NCBI RefSeq assembly: GCF_014305095.1
Contig: NZ_JACRUI010000003.1
Span: forward strand, 310,001-374,000
Reading direction: 5' to 3'
DNA: 64,000 bases
Source: Flavobacterium kayseriense
Lineage (GTDB): Bacteria > Bacteroidota > Bacteroidia > Flavobacteriales > Flavobacteriaceae
The translations under genes and the position numbers were made by a program. Within the stretch, counting starts at the first letter, position 1; every line of letters begins with the position of its first letter. Positions 1 through 7,560 of the stretch are shown piece after piece. The notes below the pieces were generated by a model. It saw only the letters and a program-made list of their open reading frames with translations. It searched no databases and was not told the DNA's origin.

Positions 1-910
1 GTGACTTTTTTATTTCCTTAATCAATACACCTGGATTACTAGCTTGTGCAGCAATTAAATCTTGTTGCGATATGATTCCTTTTACTGCAGTTTTATCAGT
101 ACCATCTTTAGTAACACATAAGTGACTAACATTATTTTTAAGCATCAATAGTTGTGCTTCTGCAAGAGAAACATTCTCTATAACACAAACTACTGGTTTT
201 GACATGATTTTCGAAACAACATCTGTAATCAAGAAACGTCCTGTAGCTATTTTAGAACGCATGTCCGTATCAGTAACAATCCCAATGGGTAAGTCCTGAT
301 TAATTACAATAGCACTGTTTATGCGAGTTTCCGACATTAACTGAGCTACTTCTTTAACTAAATTGTTTTCGGTAATTTCTAATGGAGCAGTATTGTACGA
401 TAAGGTTTGAAAAAACTGTATTTCAGACTGTTGGTCTGTGTATCTAAAAGAGTCTGAACTTATAATACCTTGTGAATTACTCGTACTAGAGGATTGATTA
501 GTAGAAGCAAAACTTTCAAGTAAATAATTCATAACCGCTGAATTATTCGTAACAAATGGTTTAAAAATAGCGATAGGAATAGCATAAACAATGCTTTCTT
601 CGCGTGCTTTTGCAGTCATTTGATAATTATTCTTAGCAAAAAAAGCTCTTAATCCAAATATCGAGCCTTCATGGCATTTGTTTAAAATCGTTTCTTCGGC
701 ATCAGCAATCACAGAAAGATGAATAACGCCTGATGCAACTACATAAAAGCTGTCGTGCAAAATATCGTTTATTTGAAACAATGTTTTGTTCTTTTCTAAA
801 TTTACCACACGAATGTTGCCCGCTATTTCAGCTAACTCCTCAAAAGTTAAGTGATCAAAGGGTGTGAATTCTTTTAAAAAATCAGCAATTTGTGCAGCGA
901 TTGTATTCAT
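1..910 (-). CDS. cNMP-binding / CBS-pair protein (DUF294-type), 3' part beyond window
   Basis: Reading the minus strand from the ATG at 910 gives about 303 residues with no stop before the window edge, so the C-terminal part is missing. The first ~130 residues look like a cyclic-nucleotide-binding fold (FTPFDHLTFEELAEIAGN, then GSIFGLRAFF). About residues 170-300 form a CBS pair, with ITENNLVKEVAQLMSE in the first repeat and GIVTDTDMRSKI and GIISQQDLIAA closing the two repeats. In the usual family architecture a DUF294 nucleotidyltransferase-like region follows, but it cannot be seen here. There is no helix-turn-helix in the visible part, so this is not a Crp/Fnr transcription factor. Its ligand is unknown, and a sensory or nucleotide-responsive role is inference. 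Family call moderately sure. Confidence 0.7.
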   Translation of the reverse strand, partial: MNTIAAQIADFLKEFTPFDHLTFEELAEIAGNIRVVNLEKNKTLFQINDILHDSFYVVASGVIHLSVIADAEETILNKCHEGSIFGLRAFFAKNNYQMTAKAREESIVYAIPIAIFKPFVTNNSAVMNYLLESFASTNQSSSTSNSQGIISSDSFRYTDQQSEIQFFQTLSYNTAPLEITENNLVKEVAQLMSETRINSAIVINQDLPIGIVTDTDMRSKIATGRFLITDVVSKIMSKPVVCVIENVSLAEAQLLMLKNNVSHLCVTKDGTDKTAVKGIISQQDLIAAQASNPGVLIKEIKKS

Positions 911-934
911 AATTCGTAAACATATTTAGTGCTA

Positions 935-942
935 CAAAAATA
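935..942 (-). promoter_or_regulatory. Putative -7 element of the cNMP/CBS gene
   Basis: The minus strand reads TATTTTTG, matching the Bacteroidetes -7 consensus TAnnTTTG, about 25 bases upstream of the ATG at 910. No clear -33 TTG was found at the usual distance. The rest of the 911-1282 gap holds only the terminator at 1220-1253 and AT-rich sequence. Confidence 0.4.
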
Positions 943-1105
943 GCAATTTTTAAAGTGTGATGGCATTAATCATTAACCTTTAGTATGCGTTTTATCAATA
1001 ATCTAAATTTAAACTAGTATCGTTACAATTTTGATAGCAATTAGTCAAAAGTACGCCTAAGCAGTATAACCAATTCGGTGGATTAAAAGTTGACAATGCG
1101 ATATT

Positions 1106-1140
<35 letters not shown>

Positions 1141-1219
1141 TTCATTTATATGTAACGTTAAAAAGGAGTAGAAATGATCACTATATATAACTTTTGTACT
1201 TTACATTACTGTTTGTAAC

Positions 1220-1253
1220 AAAAAAAGCTGTTGGATTTAAAAATCACAACAGC
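1220..1253 (-). terminator. Rho-independent terminator of the nitroreductase gene
   Basis: GCTGTTG (1227-1233) pairs with CAACAGC (1247-1253). Read on the minus strand the hairpin is followed by a run of T (the A run at 1220-1226). It lies about 30 bases past the nitroreductase stop codon. Confidence 0.7.
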
Positions 1254-1282
1254 CAAAATATAATATTGTATTGGGTTTTAAA

Positions 1283-1957
1283 TTACAACCAAGTAACAAT
1301 GTCCTCGATATTTCTTCTTGTTTTAGGATTTGCTGGATCTGCTTTTCTATAACCAAAAGCAATCATAAATGATAACCCATATTTATCAGTATCAACACCA
1401 AATTTCTCTTTTAATAAAATTTCCACTTTTTCTTGATGAAATCCTTCAATTGGACAACTGTCAATACCTGTCAAAGCTGCAGCCGTCATCATATTTCCTA
1501 AAGCAATGTAAGTTTGCTTAGAAGACCAATCGAATAACTTTTTATCTGTATCTAATTCAAAATCACTCTCTTGAAATTCTCTATAGAATTTAGAATACAT
1601 TTCAATTACATCAGCTGGCATTTTTTTAACGTCCTTCATCATCATGCTAATGTACTCAGAATCATGCTTTACCATAGGCGCTTTCATCGATAAGCCTAAA
1701 ACAAAATGACTTGCAGTATCTAATTTTAAAGGCGCTCCCCATGAAACAGGCTTCAATAATTCTCGTAATGCTGCATCTTGAACTACGATAAAATGCCAAG
1801 GTTCAAAACCAAATGAACTTGGCGACAAATGAGCTGTTTCTAAAATAAAATGCATATCAGCATCTGAAATCGTTTTTGTAGCATCAAATTCTTTTGTTGC
1901 ATGTCTAAACTTAAATCCTTCAATAATATCTTCTTTTGCTATGTTTGGTGTACTCAT
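1283..1957 (-). CDS. NAD(P)H-dependent nitroreductase family protein
   Basis: A 224-residue FMN flavoprotein of the nitroreductase superfamily (NfsB/YdgI-like), normal length for the family. These cytosolic homodimers reduce nitroaromatics, quinones or similar electrophiles with NAD(P)H. Visible family features are the N-terminal FRHATKEFD (the R-S/A-x-R/K-x-F FMN-phosphate motif), the LSPSSFGFEPWHF substrate/FMN strand, and the C-terminal GYRKADP followed by RR. The gene stands alone between its own terminator and a promoter with an Fnr-like box (1985-2028). That box is shared with the OYE gene at 6066-7160, which suggests co-regulation. The physiological substrate cannot be read from sequence. 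Family call very sure. Confidence 0.9.
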   Translation of the reverse strand: MSTPNIAKEDIIEGFKFRHATKEFDATKTISDADMHFILETAHLSPSSFGFEPWHFIVVQDAALRELLKPVSWGAPLKLDTASHFVLGLSMKAPMVKHDSEYISMMMKDVKKMPADVIEMYSKFYREFQESDFELDTDKKLFDWSSKQTYIALGNMMTAAALTGIDSCPIEGFHQEKVEILLKEKFGVDTDKYGLSFMIAFGYRKADPANPKTRRNIEDIVTWL

Positions 1958-1984
1958 AAATTTATGTTTAACTTTTTAAAAATA

Positions 1985-2028
1985 CAAATTTACAATGCTA
2001 TCGCGACAACCTCGTTGATCTATATCAA
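1985..2028 (-). promoter_or_regulatory. Promoter with Fnr-like box upstream of nitroreductase
   Basis: On the minus strand the order is TTGATATAGATCAA (2015-2028), 22 bases, TAAATTTG (1985-1992), then about 27 bases to the ATG. The box matches TTGAT-N4-ATCAA, the classical Fnr half-site pair. Its centre falls near -41 relative to the expected transcription start, the usual class II activator position. The same arrangement with the same 22-base spacing occurs at 7190-7233. Confidence 0.65.
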
Positions 2029-2079
2029 GTACAACCAAATTAGGCTAGTAAAACAATTAAAACAACACTTATTTAGCTG

Positions 2080-3447
2080 TTAATCAATCCAAATCGTTTT
2101 TGTATTCACAAATTCCCGAATTCCATACGCTGCTAATTCTCTACCGTAACCGCTATTTTTAACACCTCCGAATGGTAATCTCGGATCGGAAACTACTAAT
2201 TTGTTTACAAAACTACTTCCTGCTTCTAACTGTAAAGCAATTTTTTCTCCACGCTCCTTATTTGCTGTTAGAACTCCGGAACCTAATCCAAATTGAGAAT
2301 TATTAGCTAATGCAATTGCTTCATCGTCATCCTTGGCACGAATGACAGATGCTACGGGACCAAATAACTCATTATCAAAACCTTCCATTCCCGGCTTTAG
2401 ATCAGCAAGTATAGTGGCTGGATAATAAGCACCTTTTTGATCAGGAATATATCCTCCAAGTATGAGCTTCCCTCCTTGCGCTATTGTTTTCAATACTTGT
2501 TCATGTAGTTCGTCTCGTAAATCGACTCTTGCCATAGGTCCATAATACGACGTTTCATCTGTAGGTTCACTCATTTTTGCAGCTTTCATTTTTTGGGTGT
2601 ATAGCGATAAAAATTTATCATAAATAGCATCTAGAACAACAAATCGTTTGGCTGCAATACACGTTTGTCCGTTGTTTTGTAGTCTTCCCAGCGTGGCTAA
2701 ATCAGTCACTTCTTCTAAGTTAGCATCCTCTAAAATAATGTATGCATCACTCCCGCCTAATTCCATTACTGTCTTCTTTAGATTCTGACCTGCTATTGAG
2801 GCAACCGAGCGACCTGCAGGATCACTTCCTGTTAAAGTTACAGCAACGATATTCTTATTTTCAATTACTTCTTTAACTTTTTTGGAGTCAATGTTCAGGT
2901 TGCTAAAGACACCTTCTGGAAAACCTGCTTTTAAAAAAGCTTTTTCTATTGCTAGAGCACAACCTTGTACATTTGTAGCGTGTTTTAAAATGCCGGTATT
3001 GCCCGCCATAAGTGCTGGCACAGCAAACCGAATTACTTGGTAAAAAGGAAAATTCCAGGGCATAACAGCTAGTACAACACCAATTGGCTGAAATGTAACA
3101 TAACTTTTAGATGCTTCTGTAGGAACGATTTCATCAGCGAGTAAGCTAGAAGTAGTATCAGCATAATACCTACATATCCAGGCACATTTTTCTATTTCTT
3201 TCCGAGATTGACCTATTACTTTACCCATCTCGCGAGTGGCTAGCTGCGCATATTCTTCTTTGTTTTGATCAAGAACATCAGCAAGCTTGTGCATTAAAAC
3301 AGCTCTTTCTTCATACGATTTTTGTTTCCAGAGTGAGTAAGCTTCTTTAGAAATCGTAATTTTATCTCGAACTTCAGTTGATGTTAGCCTTTCGTATTTT
3401 GTTATCTCTTCTCCTGTTGCTGGATTTATTGTAATCGCATATTCCAT
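2080..3447 (-). CDS. NAD(P)-dependent aldehyde dehydrogenase (succinate-semialdehyde-DH-like)
   Basis: A 455-residue member of the ALDH superfamily that oxidises an aldehyde to the carboxylate with NAD(P)+. Catalytic features are present: WNFPF at 131-135, the cofactor-site TLTGSDPAGRSVA near 204-216, the general base Glu229 in MELGG, and nucleophile Cys263 in NNGQTC. The C-terminal PFGGVKNSGYGRE motif is typical. The closest subgroup is GabD/Sad-type succinate semialdehyde dehydrogenases, but there is no GABA transaminase nearby, so a general aldehyde-detoxifying role fits the neighbours (VOC protein, ADH, OYE, nitroreductase) equally well. Cytosolic. Superfamily certain, substrate not. Confidence 0.88.
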   Translation of the reverse strand: MEYAITINPATGEEITKYERLTSTEVRDKITISKEAYSLWKQKSYEERAVLMHKLADVLDQNKEEYAQLATREMGKVIGQSRKEIEKCAWICRYYADTTSSLLADEIVPTEASKSYVTFQPIGVVLAVMPWNFPFYQVIRFAVPALMAGNTGILKHATNVQGCALAIEKAFLKAGFPEGVFSNLNIDSKKVKEVIENKNIVAVTLTGSDPAGRSVASIAGQNLKKTVMELGGSDAYIILEDANLEEVTDLATLGRLQNNGQTCIAAKRFVVLDAIYDKFLSLYTQKMKAAKMSEPTDETSYYGPMARVDLRDELHEQVLKTIAQGGKLILGGYIPDQKGAYYPATILADLKPGMEGFDNELFGPVASVIRAKDDDEAIALANNSQFGLGSGVLTANKERGEKIALQLEAGSSFVNKLVVSDPRLPFGGVKNSGYGRELAAYGIREFVNTKTIWID

Positions 3448-3616
3448 GTTCCTTATTTTTATTTAAAGTATAAAGTTAAAAAATCATTAGCCAAAACAAC
3501 TAGATCCATTACTAATTAATTCCCAATTTTTCCTGTTTTATATCCCGTTCTAAGATGCGTTTTTTAAGGTGAAAATTGATTTTTAAATAAGGAGCACTAC
3601 AATAGTTTGCAGTTGA

Positions 3617-3692
3617 GCATCCCTCCTGCTGTTCGCTGTATCTCTTACTTTGGCTATCGCCCAGCAAGAGGATGCCGCTGCCATCAGGGCTA
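3617..3692 (-). repeat. Structured intergenic repeat, family 1, copy A
   Basis: On the minus strand this starts TAGCCCTGATGGCAGCGGC and ends CAGCAGGA, with ATCCTCTTG and AAGAGATA arms between. It matches copy B (30274-30339) over both ends and is more G+C-rich than its surroundings. I recognise the motif as one that recurs in flavobacterial intergenic regions. The rest of the 3448-3798 gap holds only the VOC-gene terminator. Confidence 0.7.
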
Positions 3693-3746
3693 AACTAGAA
3701 AAGCAGAATTACTAAGGTCGTTAAGAAAAGTATTTAGGTAAAATCA

Positions 3747-3782
3747 AAAAAGCGATTTAGAGTAGGTTCTAAATCGCTTTTT
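3747..3782 (-). terminator. Terminator of the VOC-protein gene
   Basis: AAAAGCGATTTAGA pairs with TCTAAATCGCTTTT around a six-base loop (GTAGGT). A and T tracts flank both sides, so it could work in both directions. It lies just after the stop of the VOC gene. Confidence 0.8.
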
Positions 3783-3798
3783 ACATTTCATTTGTATT

Positions 3799-4311
3799 TT
3801 AAACAGCATACGCACCTGATGAGTATGTTAGTTCATAACTGTGCGTGTAAATTTCGAATACGATACCAAATGGATCTTGCACATAGCACATTTTATATGG
3901 TTTATCATTTGGGTAATATTCTCTAATCGGCATGCGTTGTTTGCCTCCGTAAGCCACTATTTTTTCGATCAATTCCTCAATATTGGGATCTTGGACACAA
4001 AAATGAAACAATCCAGTATTAAAAGGATTAAATTCTGGCGCCTCCTTTACACCATTTGGAAACGAAAATAATTCGATTCCCACTCCATCCGAAGTCGAAA
4101 GATGTGCAATTTCAAATTCTTCCCAATCATTTCCAAATACATCAATGCACATTTGTCCTATCGCTGTTTCACTTTCTTTTTTCACCGTTGATGGTTCCAT
4201 AATAACATACCATCCCATTACTTCAGAGTAAAAACGAACAGCATCGTGAATTTTTGGAACAGTAATACCAATGTGTGAAAATGATTTTGGGTAATTGTTA
4301 TTTGTTGTCAT
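3799..4311 (-). CDS. VOC-family (glyoxalase/dioxygenase-fold) protein
   Basis: A 170-residue vicinal-oxygen-chelate fold protein with two beta-alpha-beta-beta-beta modules: FSHIGITVPKIHDAVRFYSE at 11-30 starts the first, and GLFHFCVQDPN near 100-110 the second. The end, YVQDPFGIVFEIYTH, is the typical metal-site strand with a Glu. Candidate metal ligands are the His in SHIG, the His in LFHFC and the Glu in FEIYTH. Family members include glyoxalase I, extradiol dioxygenases and resistance proteins, and the reaction here is unknown. It is divergently transcribed from an HxlR regulator and shares its intergenic region, which suggests direct control by that regulator. Confidence 0.82.
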   Translation of the reverse strand: MTTNNNYPKSFSHIGITVPKIHDAVRFYSEVMGWYVIMEPSTVKKESETAIGQMCIDVFGNDWEEFEIAHLSTSDGVGIELFSFPNGVKEAPEFNPFNTGLFHFCVQDPNIEELIEKIVAYGGKQRMPIREYYPNDKPYKMCYVQDPFGIVFEIYTHSYELTYSSGAYAV

Positions 4312-4330
4312 AATTATATTTTTTGTTTTG

Positions 4331-4388
4331 CAAAGATATGCTATATTTGCCTGTATAGCAATAACTTACCTAAAAGTACTATAGTTAC
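4331..4388. promoter_or_regulatory. Divergent promoters and inverted repeats, candidate HxlR operator
   Basis: TGCTATA (4339-4345) and TATAGCA (4354-4360) form a perfect 7-8-7 inverted repeat. The minus-strand -7 element TATCTTTG of the VOC gene (4331-4338) abuts it, and a plus-strand TATATTTG (4342-4349) that could serve the hxlR-like gene lies inside it. A second near-palindrome, GTACTATAGTTAC, is at 4376-4388. One bound dimer could block both promoters. The regulator assignment is inference from position. Confidence 0.5.
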
Positions 4389-4432
4389 CAATAGGAGTAT
4401 TATGCACAATATGAGTTATTTAAAAACATAAA

Positions 4433-4756
4433 ATGAATCAAGAAAATCTTTGCCCTTTACATTTCACAATGAATTTAATAGGAACCAAATGGAAACCATT
4501 AGTATTATTTCATTTATTAGGAGGTCCATTACGTTCCGGAATATTACAAAAACACATTTTAGCTATTTCTAATAAAATGTTTACGCAAACGGTACGCGAA
4601 TTAGAGCAAGACGGACTAATATCTAGAAAAATTTATCCAGTGGTTCCTCCTAAAGTAGAGTATGAATTGACTGAAAAGGGTTTATCGTTAGAAACTATTT
4701 TAAGAAGCTTAGATGAGTGGGGATCCGCTGCTTGGAGTGAACAAAACAAATTGTAA
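4433..4756 (+). CDS. HxlR-family winged-helix transcriptional regulator
   Basis: A 107-residue, single-domain HxlR/DUF24 winged-helix protein of normal length. The signature CPLHFTMNLIGTKWKPLVLF at residues 7-26 includes Cys7, the position of the N-terminal Cys that senses quinones, aldehydes or disulfide stress in YodB, CatR and HypR-type members. The recognition-helix region follows (ISNKMFTQTVRELEQDGLI), then the wing PPKVEYELTEKG. It is divergent from the VOC gene, with a perfect inverted repeat between them. Together with the neighbouring oxidoreductases it is probably an electrophile- or redox-responsive repressor. Family certain, signal inferred. Confidence 0.9.
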   Translation: MNQENLCPLHFTMNLIGTKWKPLVLFHLLGGPLRSGILQKHILAISNKMFTQTVRELEQDGLISRKIYPVVPPKVEYELTEKGLSLETILRSLDEWGSAAWSEQNKL

Positions 4757-4830
4757 TTAGTATTTAATAGTTTTGTAGGCTAGTCTTTGGTGCAATTATC
4801 TACAATAATAAATATAATTAATGCTAAAAA

Positions 4831-4866
4831 AAAAAGCAGCATCTAAATATATTTTAGATGCTGCTT
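4831..4866 (-). terminator. Terminator of the alcohol dehydrogenase gene
   Basis: AGCAGCATCTAAA (4835-4847) pairs with TTTAGATGCTGCT (4853-4865). The ten-base A run at 4826-4835 becomes the T tract when read on the minus strand. It lies between the convergent hxlR-like and ADH genes. Confidence 0.85.
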
Positions 4867-4889
4867 TACAATAAATAAATAACAGGATA

Positions 4890-5945
4890 TTATTTAAGTG
4901 ATTTCATATCAATTACAAAACGGTATTTTACATCATTACTTGTAACACGATCATACGCTTTGTTGATATCTTGCATATCAATCAATTCGATATCACTAGT
5001 AATATTATGTTTTCCACAGAAATCTAACATTTCTTGAGTTTCTTTAATACCACCAATCAAAGAACCTGCAATACGTTTGCGTCCCATGATAATGTTTCCA
5101 CCATGAAATGGCTTTAAAGGCTCAACTGCTCCAACTAAGACCATTGTTGCATCAATTTTTAATAATCCTAAATACGGATCCATTTCATGACCTACAGGAA
5201 TCGTATTTAAAATAAAATCGAAGCTGTTTTGGTGTTTTTTCATCTCCTCAGCATCCTTAGATACTAGAACTTCGTGAGCTCCTAAGCGTTTGGCATCTTT
5301 ACCTTTTTCTGGAGATGTTGTAATCATTACAACGTGTGCGCCTAAGGCATTAGCAAACTTAACTCCCATATGACCTAAACCTCCTAAACCAACTACACCA
5401 ACTTTATCTCCAGCTTTTACTTTCCAGTGACTTAAAGGAGACCATGTAGTAACTCCAGCACACAATAATGGCGCTGCTCCTGCTTCATCTAAATTTTCTG
5501 GAATTCGCAATACAAATTTTTCATCAACCACTACTGAAGTTGAGTACCCTCCATAGGTTTCTTTACCTTCAATGTGTTTGTCTGGGCTGTTGTAAGTAAA
5601 AGTAGCACCTTCCTCACAAAATTGTTCTAAATCTTGCTGACAAGAAGAACAAGTTTGACAAGAATCAACTAAACAACCTACACCTACTAAATCTCCAACT
5701 TTATAAGAGCTCACGCCATCTCCCACTTCTACTACGCGACCTACAATTTCATGTCCTGGAACTACTGGATACGTGGATCCATGCCATTCGTTCCTAGCAG
5801 TGTGTATATCACTATGACATACACCGCAGTAGGTAATATCAATTTTCACATCGTCATTTCCTACTGCTCTTCTTTCTATGTTTAACGGTTTTAAATCTTC
5901 TGTTGCAGCCGTTGTACCGTAAGCCTTTACTGTTGTTGTAGCCAT
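4890..5945 (-). CDS. Zinc-dependent NAD(P) alcohol dehydrogenase (YahK/CAD type)
   Basis: A 351-residue medium-chain dehydrogenase/reductase of the cinnamyl-alcohol-dehydrogenase/YahK group. These are usually NADPH-dependent aldehyde reductases. Catalytic zinc ligands are Cys40 (YCGVCHSD) and His65-Glu66 (PGHE). Structural zinc ligands are Cys96, Cys99, Cys102 and Cys110. The Rossmann motif GLGGLGHMG is near residue 187. The protein is cytosolic and complete. It has its own terminator and lies among other carbonyl- and electrophile-handling genes, so reduction of reactive aldehydes is a reasonable guess. The exact substrate is unknown. I saw no clear -7 element upstream. Confidence 0.9.
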   Translation of the reverse strand: MATTTVKAYGTTAATEDLKPLNIERRAVGNDDVKIDITYCGVCHSDIHTARNEWHGSTYPVVPGHEIVGRVVEVGDGVSSYKVGDLVGVGCLVDSCQTCSSCQQDLEQFCEEGATFTYNSPDKHIEGKETYGGYSTSVVVDEKFVLRIPENLDEAGAAPLLCAGVTTWSPLSHWKVKAGDKVGVVGLGGLGHMGVKFANALGAHVVMITTSPEKGKDAKRLGAHEVLVSKDAEEMKKHQNSFDFILNTIPVGHEMDPYLGLLKIDATMVLVGAVEPLKPFHGGNIIMGRKRIAGSLIGGIKETQEMLDFCGKHNITSDIELIDMQDINKAYDRVTSNDVKYRFVIDMKSLK

Positions 5946-6065
5946 TTTATTTATTTTAAAATTTATTTATATAGTATCAAAAAAACATCAATAGTTTGAT
6001 TATCAATGCTTTTTGTATTAAATGTATAACAAAAAAGTTTTATATTTTACTTTTTCGAAAATTAA

Positions 6066-7160
6066 TTATTTCGATGCCCGTTCGTAATCAGTATATCCTT
6101 TTGCACCCGGAACATAAAAAGTATCTTGATCCGAGGGAGCTAGTTCTAAATTGTTTTCAAAACGCTCTACCAAGTCGGGATTGGAAATATAAGGTTTTCC
6201 GTAAGCGACAAGATCAGCATAGCCGTCTTCGATTACTTTATTTCCTTTTTCTTGATCAAAATTAGAATTAATCATTAAGGTACCATTATATAATGGACGG
6301 AAGTGCTTAGCAATTTCTTGCACGGCAAACGGGATAGTAGAAACGTCTGTAAAAGGCTCTGATAAATGCACGTAAGCTAAATTGTAATCATTTAACTTTT
6401 TAATAATATATTCAAAGGTTGGAATTGTCTCTTCATCCATTTTCATTCCGAATATACCATCTAATGAAGGATTAAAACGAACTCCTATTTTCTCTTGAGG
6501 TATAACTTCTTTTACCGCATCTAAGACTTCAAAAAAGAAACGACATCTGTTTTCGATACTACCGCCATACTCATCTGTCCTCACATTCGAAGTTCCATTA
6601 AAAAATTGATGAAACAAATAACCGTTGGAAGAATGTATCTCTACACCATCAAAATCAGCTCTTACAGCATTTACTGCTCCATTTTTAAAATCAGCAACGG
6701 TATCTTGAATTTCTTCGATAGTCATTGCCTTTGGGGTAACTGTATCTTTAAAGCCTTCGGGAGTATACGATTTTTCATTTGGATTAATAGCAGAAGCCGA
6801 TAAAGGAAGCGCACCATTGTGAAAATCAGGGTGTGACATTCCGCCTACATGCCATAACTGAATATAAATTTTCCCGTCTTTATCGTGTACTCTTTTGGTC
6901 ACTTTTTTCCAACCTTCTACCTGTGCATCTGTATAAATACCGGGAGTATTGATATAACCTACAGCTGCAGCAGAAACCTGAGAACCTTCTGTAATGATTA
7001 ATCCTGCTGATGCACGTTGCTCATAATATAAACCATGTAAATCATCAGTAGGTACATTCCCTTCGTTATCTGCTCTACTACGCGTCATTGGAGCCATTAC
7101 GACTCTATTGTTTACTGTAATATTTTTGCTGTATGGTGTTAATAATTGTTGTTTCGACAT
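6066..7160 (-). CDS. Alkene reductase, old yellow enzyme family (NemA-like)
   Basis: A 364-residue FMN-dependent TIM-barrel oxidoreductase of the OYE family. It reduces activated C=C bonds (enals, enones, maleimides) or nitro esters with NAD(P)H. Visible features are NRVVMAPMTRSRA at 18-30 (FMN/phosphate strand), QLWHVGGMSH at 101-110, and the substrate-anchoring pair His176/Asn179 in VEIHSSNGYL. SNVRTDEYGGSIENRCRF is the standard OYE signature, and FIG-type phosphate-binding is replaced by YGKPYISNPDL. Its promoter carries an Fnr-like box identical in layout to that of the nitroreductase, so the two probably belong to one regulon. Family certain. Confidence 0.92.
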   Translation of the reverse strand: MSKQQLLTPYSKNITVNNRVVMAPMTRSRADNEGNVPTDDLHGLYYEQRASAGLIITEGSQVSAAAVGYINTPGIYTDAQVEGWKKVTKRVHDKDGKIYIQLWHVGGMSHPDFHNGALPLSASAINPNEKSYTPEGFKDTVTPKAMTIEEIQDTVADFKNGAVNAVRADFDGVEIHSSNGYLFHQFFNGTSNVRTDEYGGSIENRCRFFFEVLDAVKEVIPQEKIGVRFNPSLDGIFGMKMDEETIPTFEYIIKKLNDYNLAYVHLSEPFTDVSTIPFAVQEIAKHFRPLYNGTLMINSNFDQEKGNKVIEDGYADLVAYGKPYISNPDLVERFENNLELAPSDQDTFYVPGAKGYTDYERASK

Positions 7161-7189
7161 ATATGTAATAAATTATTTGTGATTAAAAA

Positions 7190-7233
7190 CAAATTTACAA
7201 TACTTAATATCTAATCTCATTGATCTAGATCAA
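7190..7233 (-). promoter_or_regulatory. Promoter with perfect Fnr-like box upstream of OYE gene
   Basis: On the minus strand the order is TTGATCTAGATCAA (7220-7233, a perfect 14-base palindrome), 22 bases, then TAAATTTG (7190-7197), about 30 bases before the ATG. After the box both this site and the nitroreductase site continue with yGAG, and both have ATTG directly before TAAATTTG. The remaining bases of 7161-7560 show nothing else beyond a possible FKBP promoter. Confidence 0.7.
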
Positions 7234-7480
7234 TTAGCGTTTAATTAACTACTATTTCAATTAAGAATACTCATGACAAAAAGAAATCATAACTTTTGTA
7301 CAAACTTGCAAATGCTGCTGAAAATGTAGCATACTGACAATTTTTCATAATTACTTTCCCTTACGAGCGTTTTTGAAAATTATATCTTTAAAGTGCTGTA
7401 AGCCTTACAGAAGGCTTATTTATGCTAAAACAATCTTGATTTTTTAAATAAATATTGAATTAATACCAATTTTGGCGCAG

Positions 7481-7511
7481 TTTTGGTGCTTTTAATGTCA
7501 AATTAAGTTTA
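7481..7511 (+). promoter_or_regulatory. Possible promoter of the FKBP gene
   Basis: TTTTGG (7481-7486) and TAAGTTTA (7504-7511) sit 18 bases apart (TTG to TA), close to the Bacteroidetes -33/-7 pattern, about 50 bases before the FKBP start. The -7 element deviates from TAnnTTTG at its last base. Confidence 0.3.
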
Positions 7512-7560
7512 AACAGAAGCCTTTTCAACAATGAAATGGAGGTTTTAAAATTAAAAAAAT

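Noticed and set aside
1..910. The cNMP-binding protein as the Crp/Fnr regulator of the two boxes
   Set aside because: It has CBS domains and no helix-turn-helix in the visible part. The family architecture continues into DUF294, not a DNA-binding domain.
3617..3715. Plus-strand frame reading LLFAVSLTLAIAQQEDAAA, which looks like the start of a secreted protein or a pseudogene
   Set aside because: There is no start codon, a stop lies directly upstream, and the DNA matches the structured repeat at 30274-30339 on the other strand. The peptide is a chance translation of the repeat.
5994..6008. TTGATTATCAA upstream of the alcohol dehydrogenase gene as a third Fnr-like box
   Set aside because: The half-sites are separated by one base instead of four, and no TAAATTTG element follows at 22 bases.
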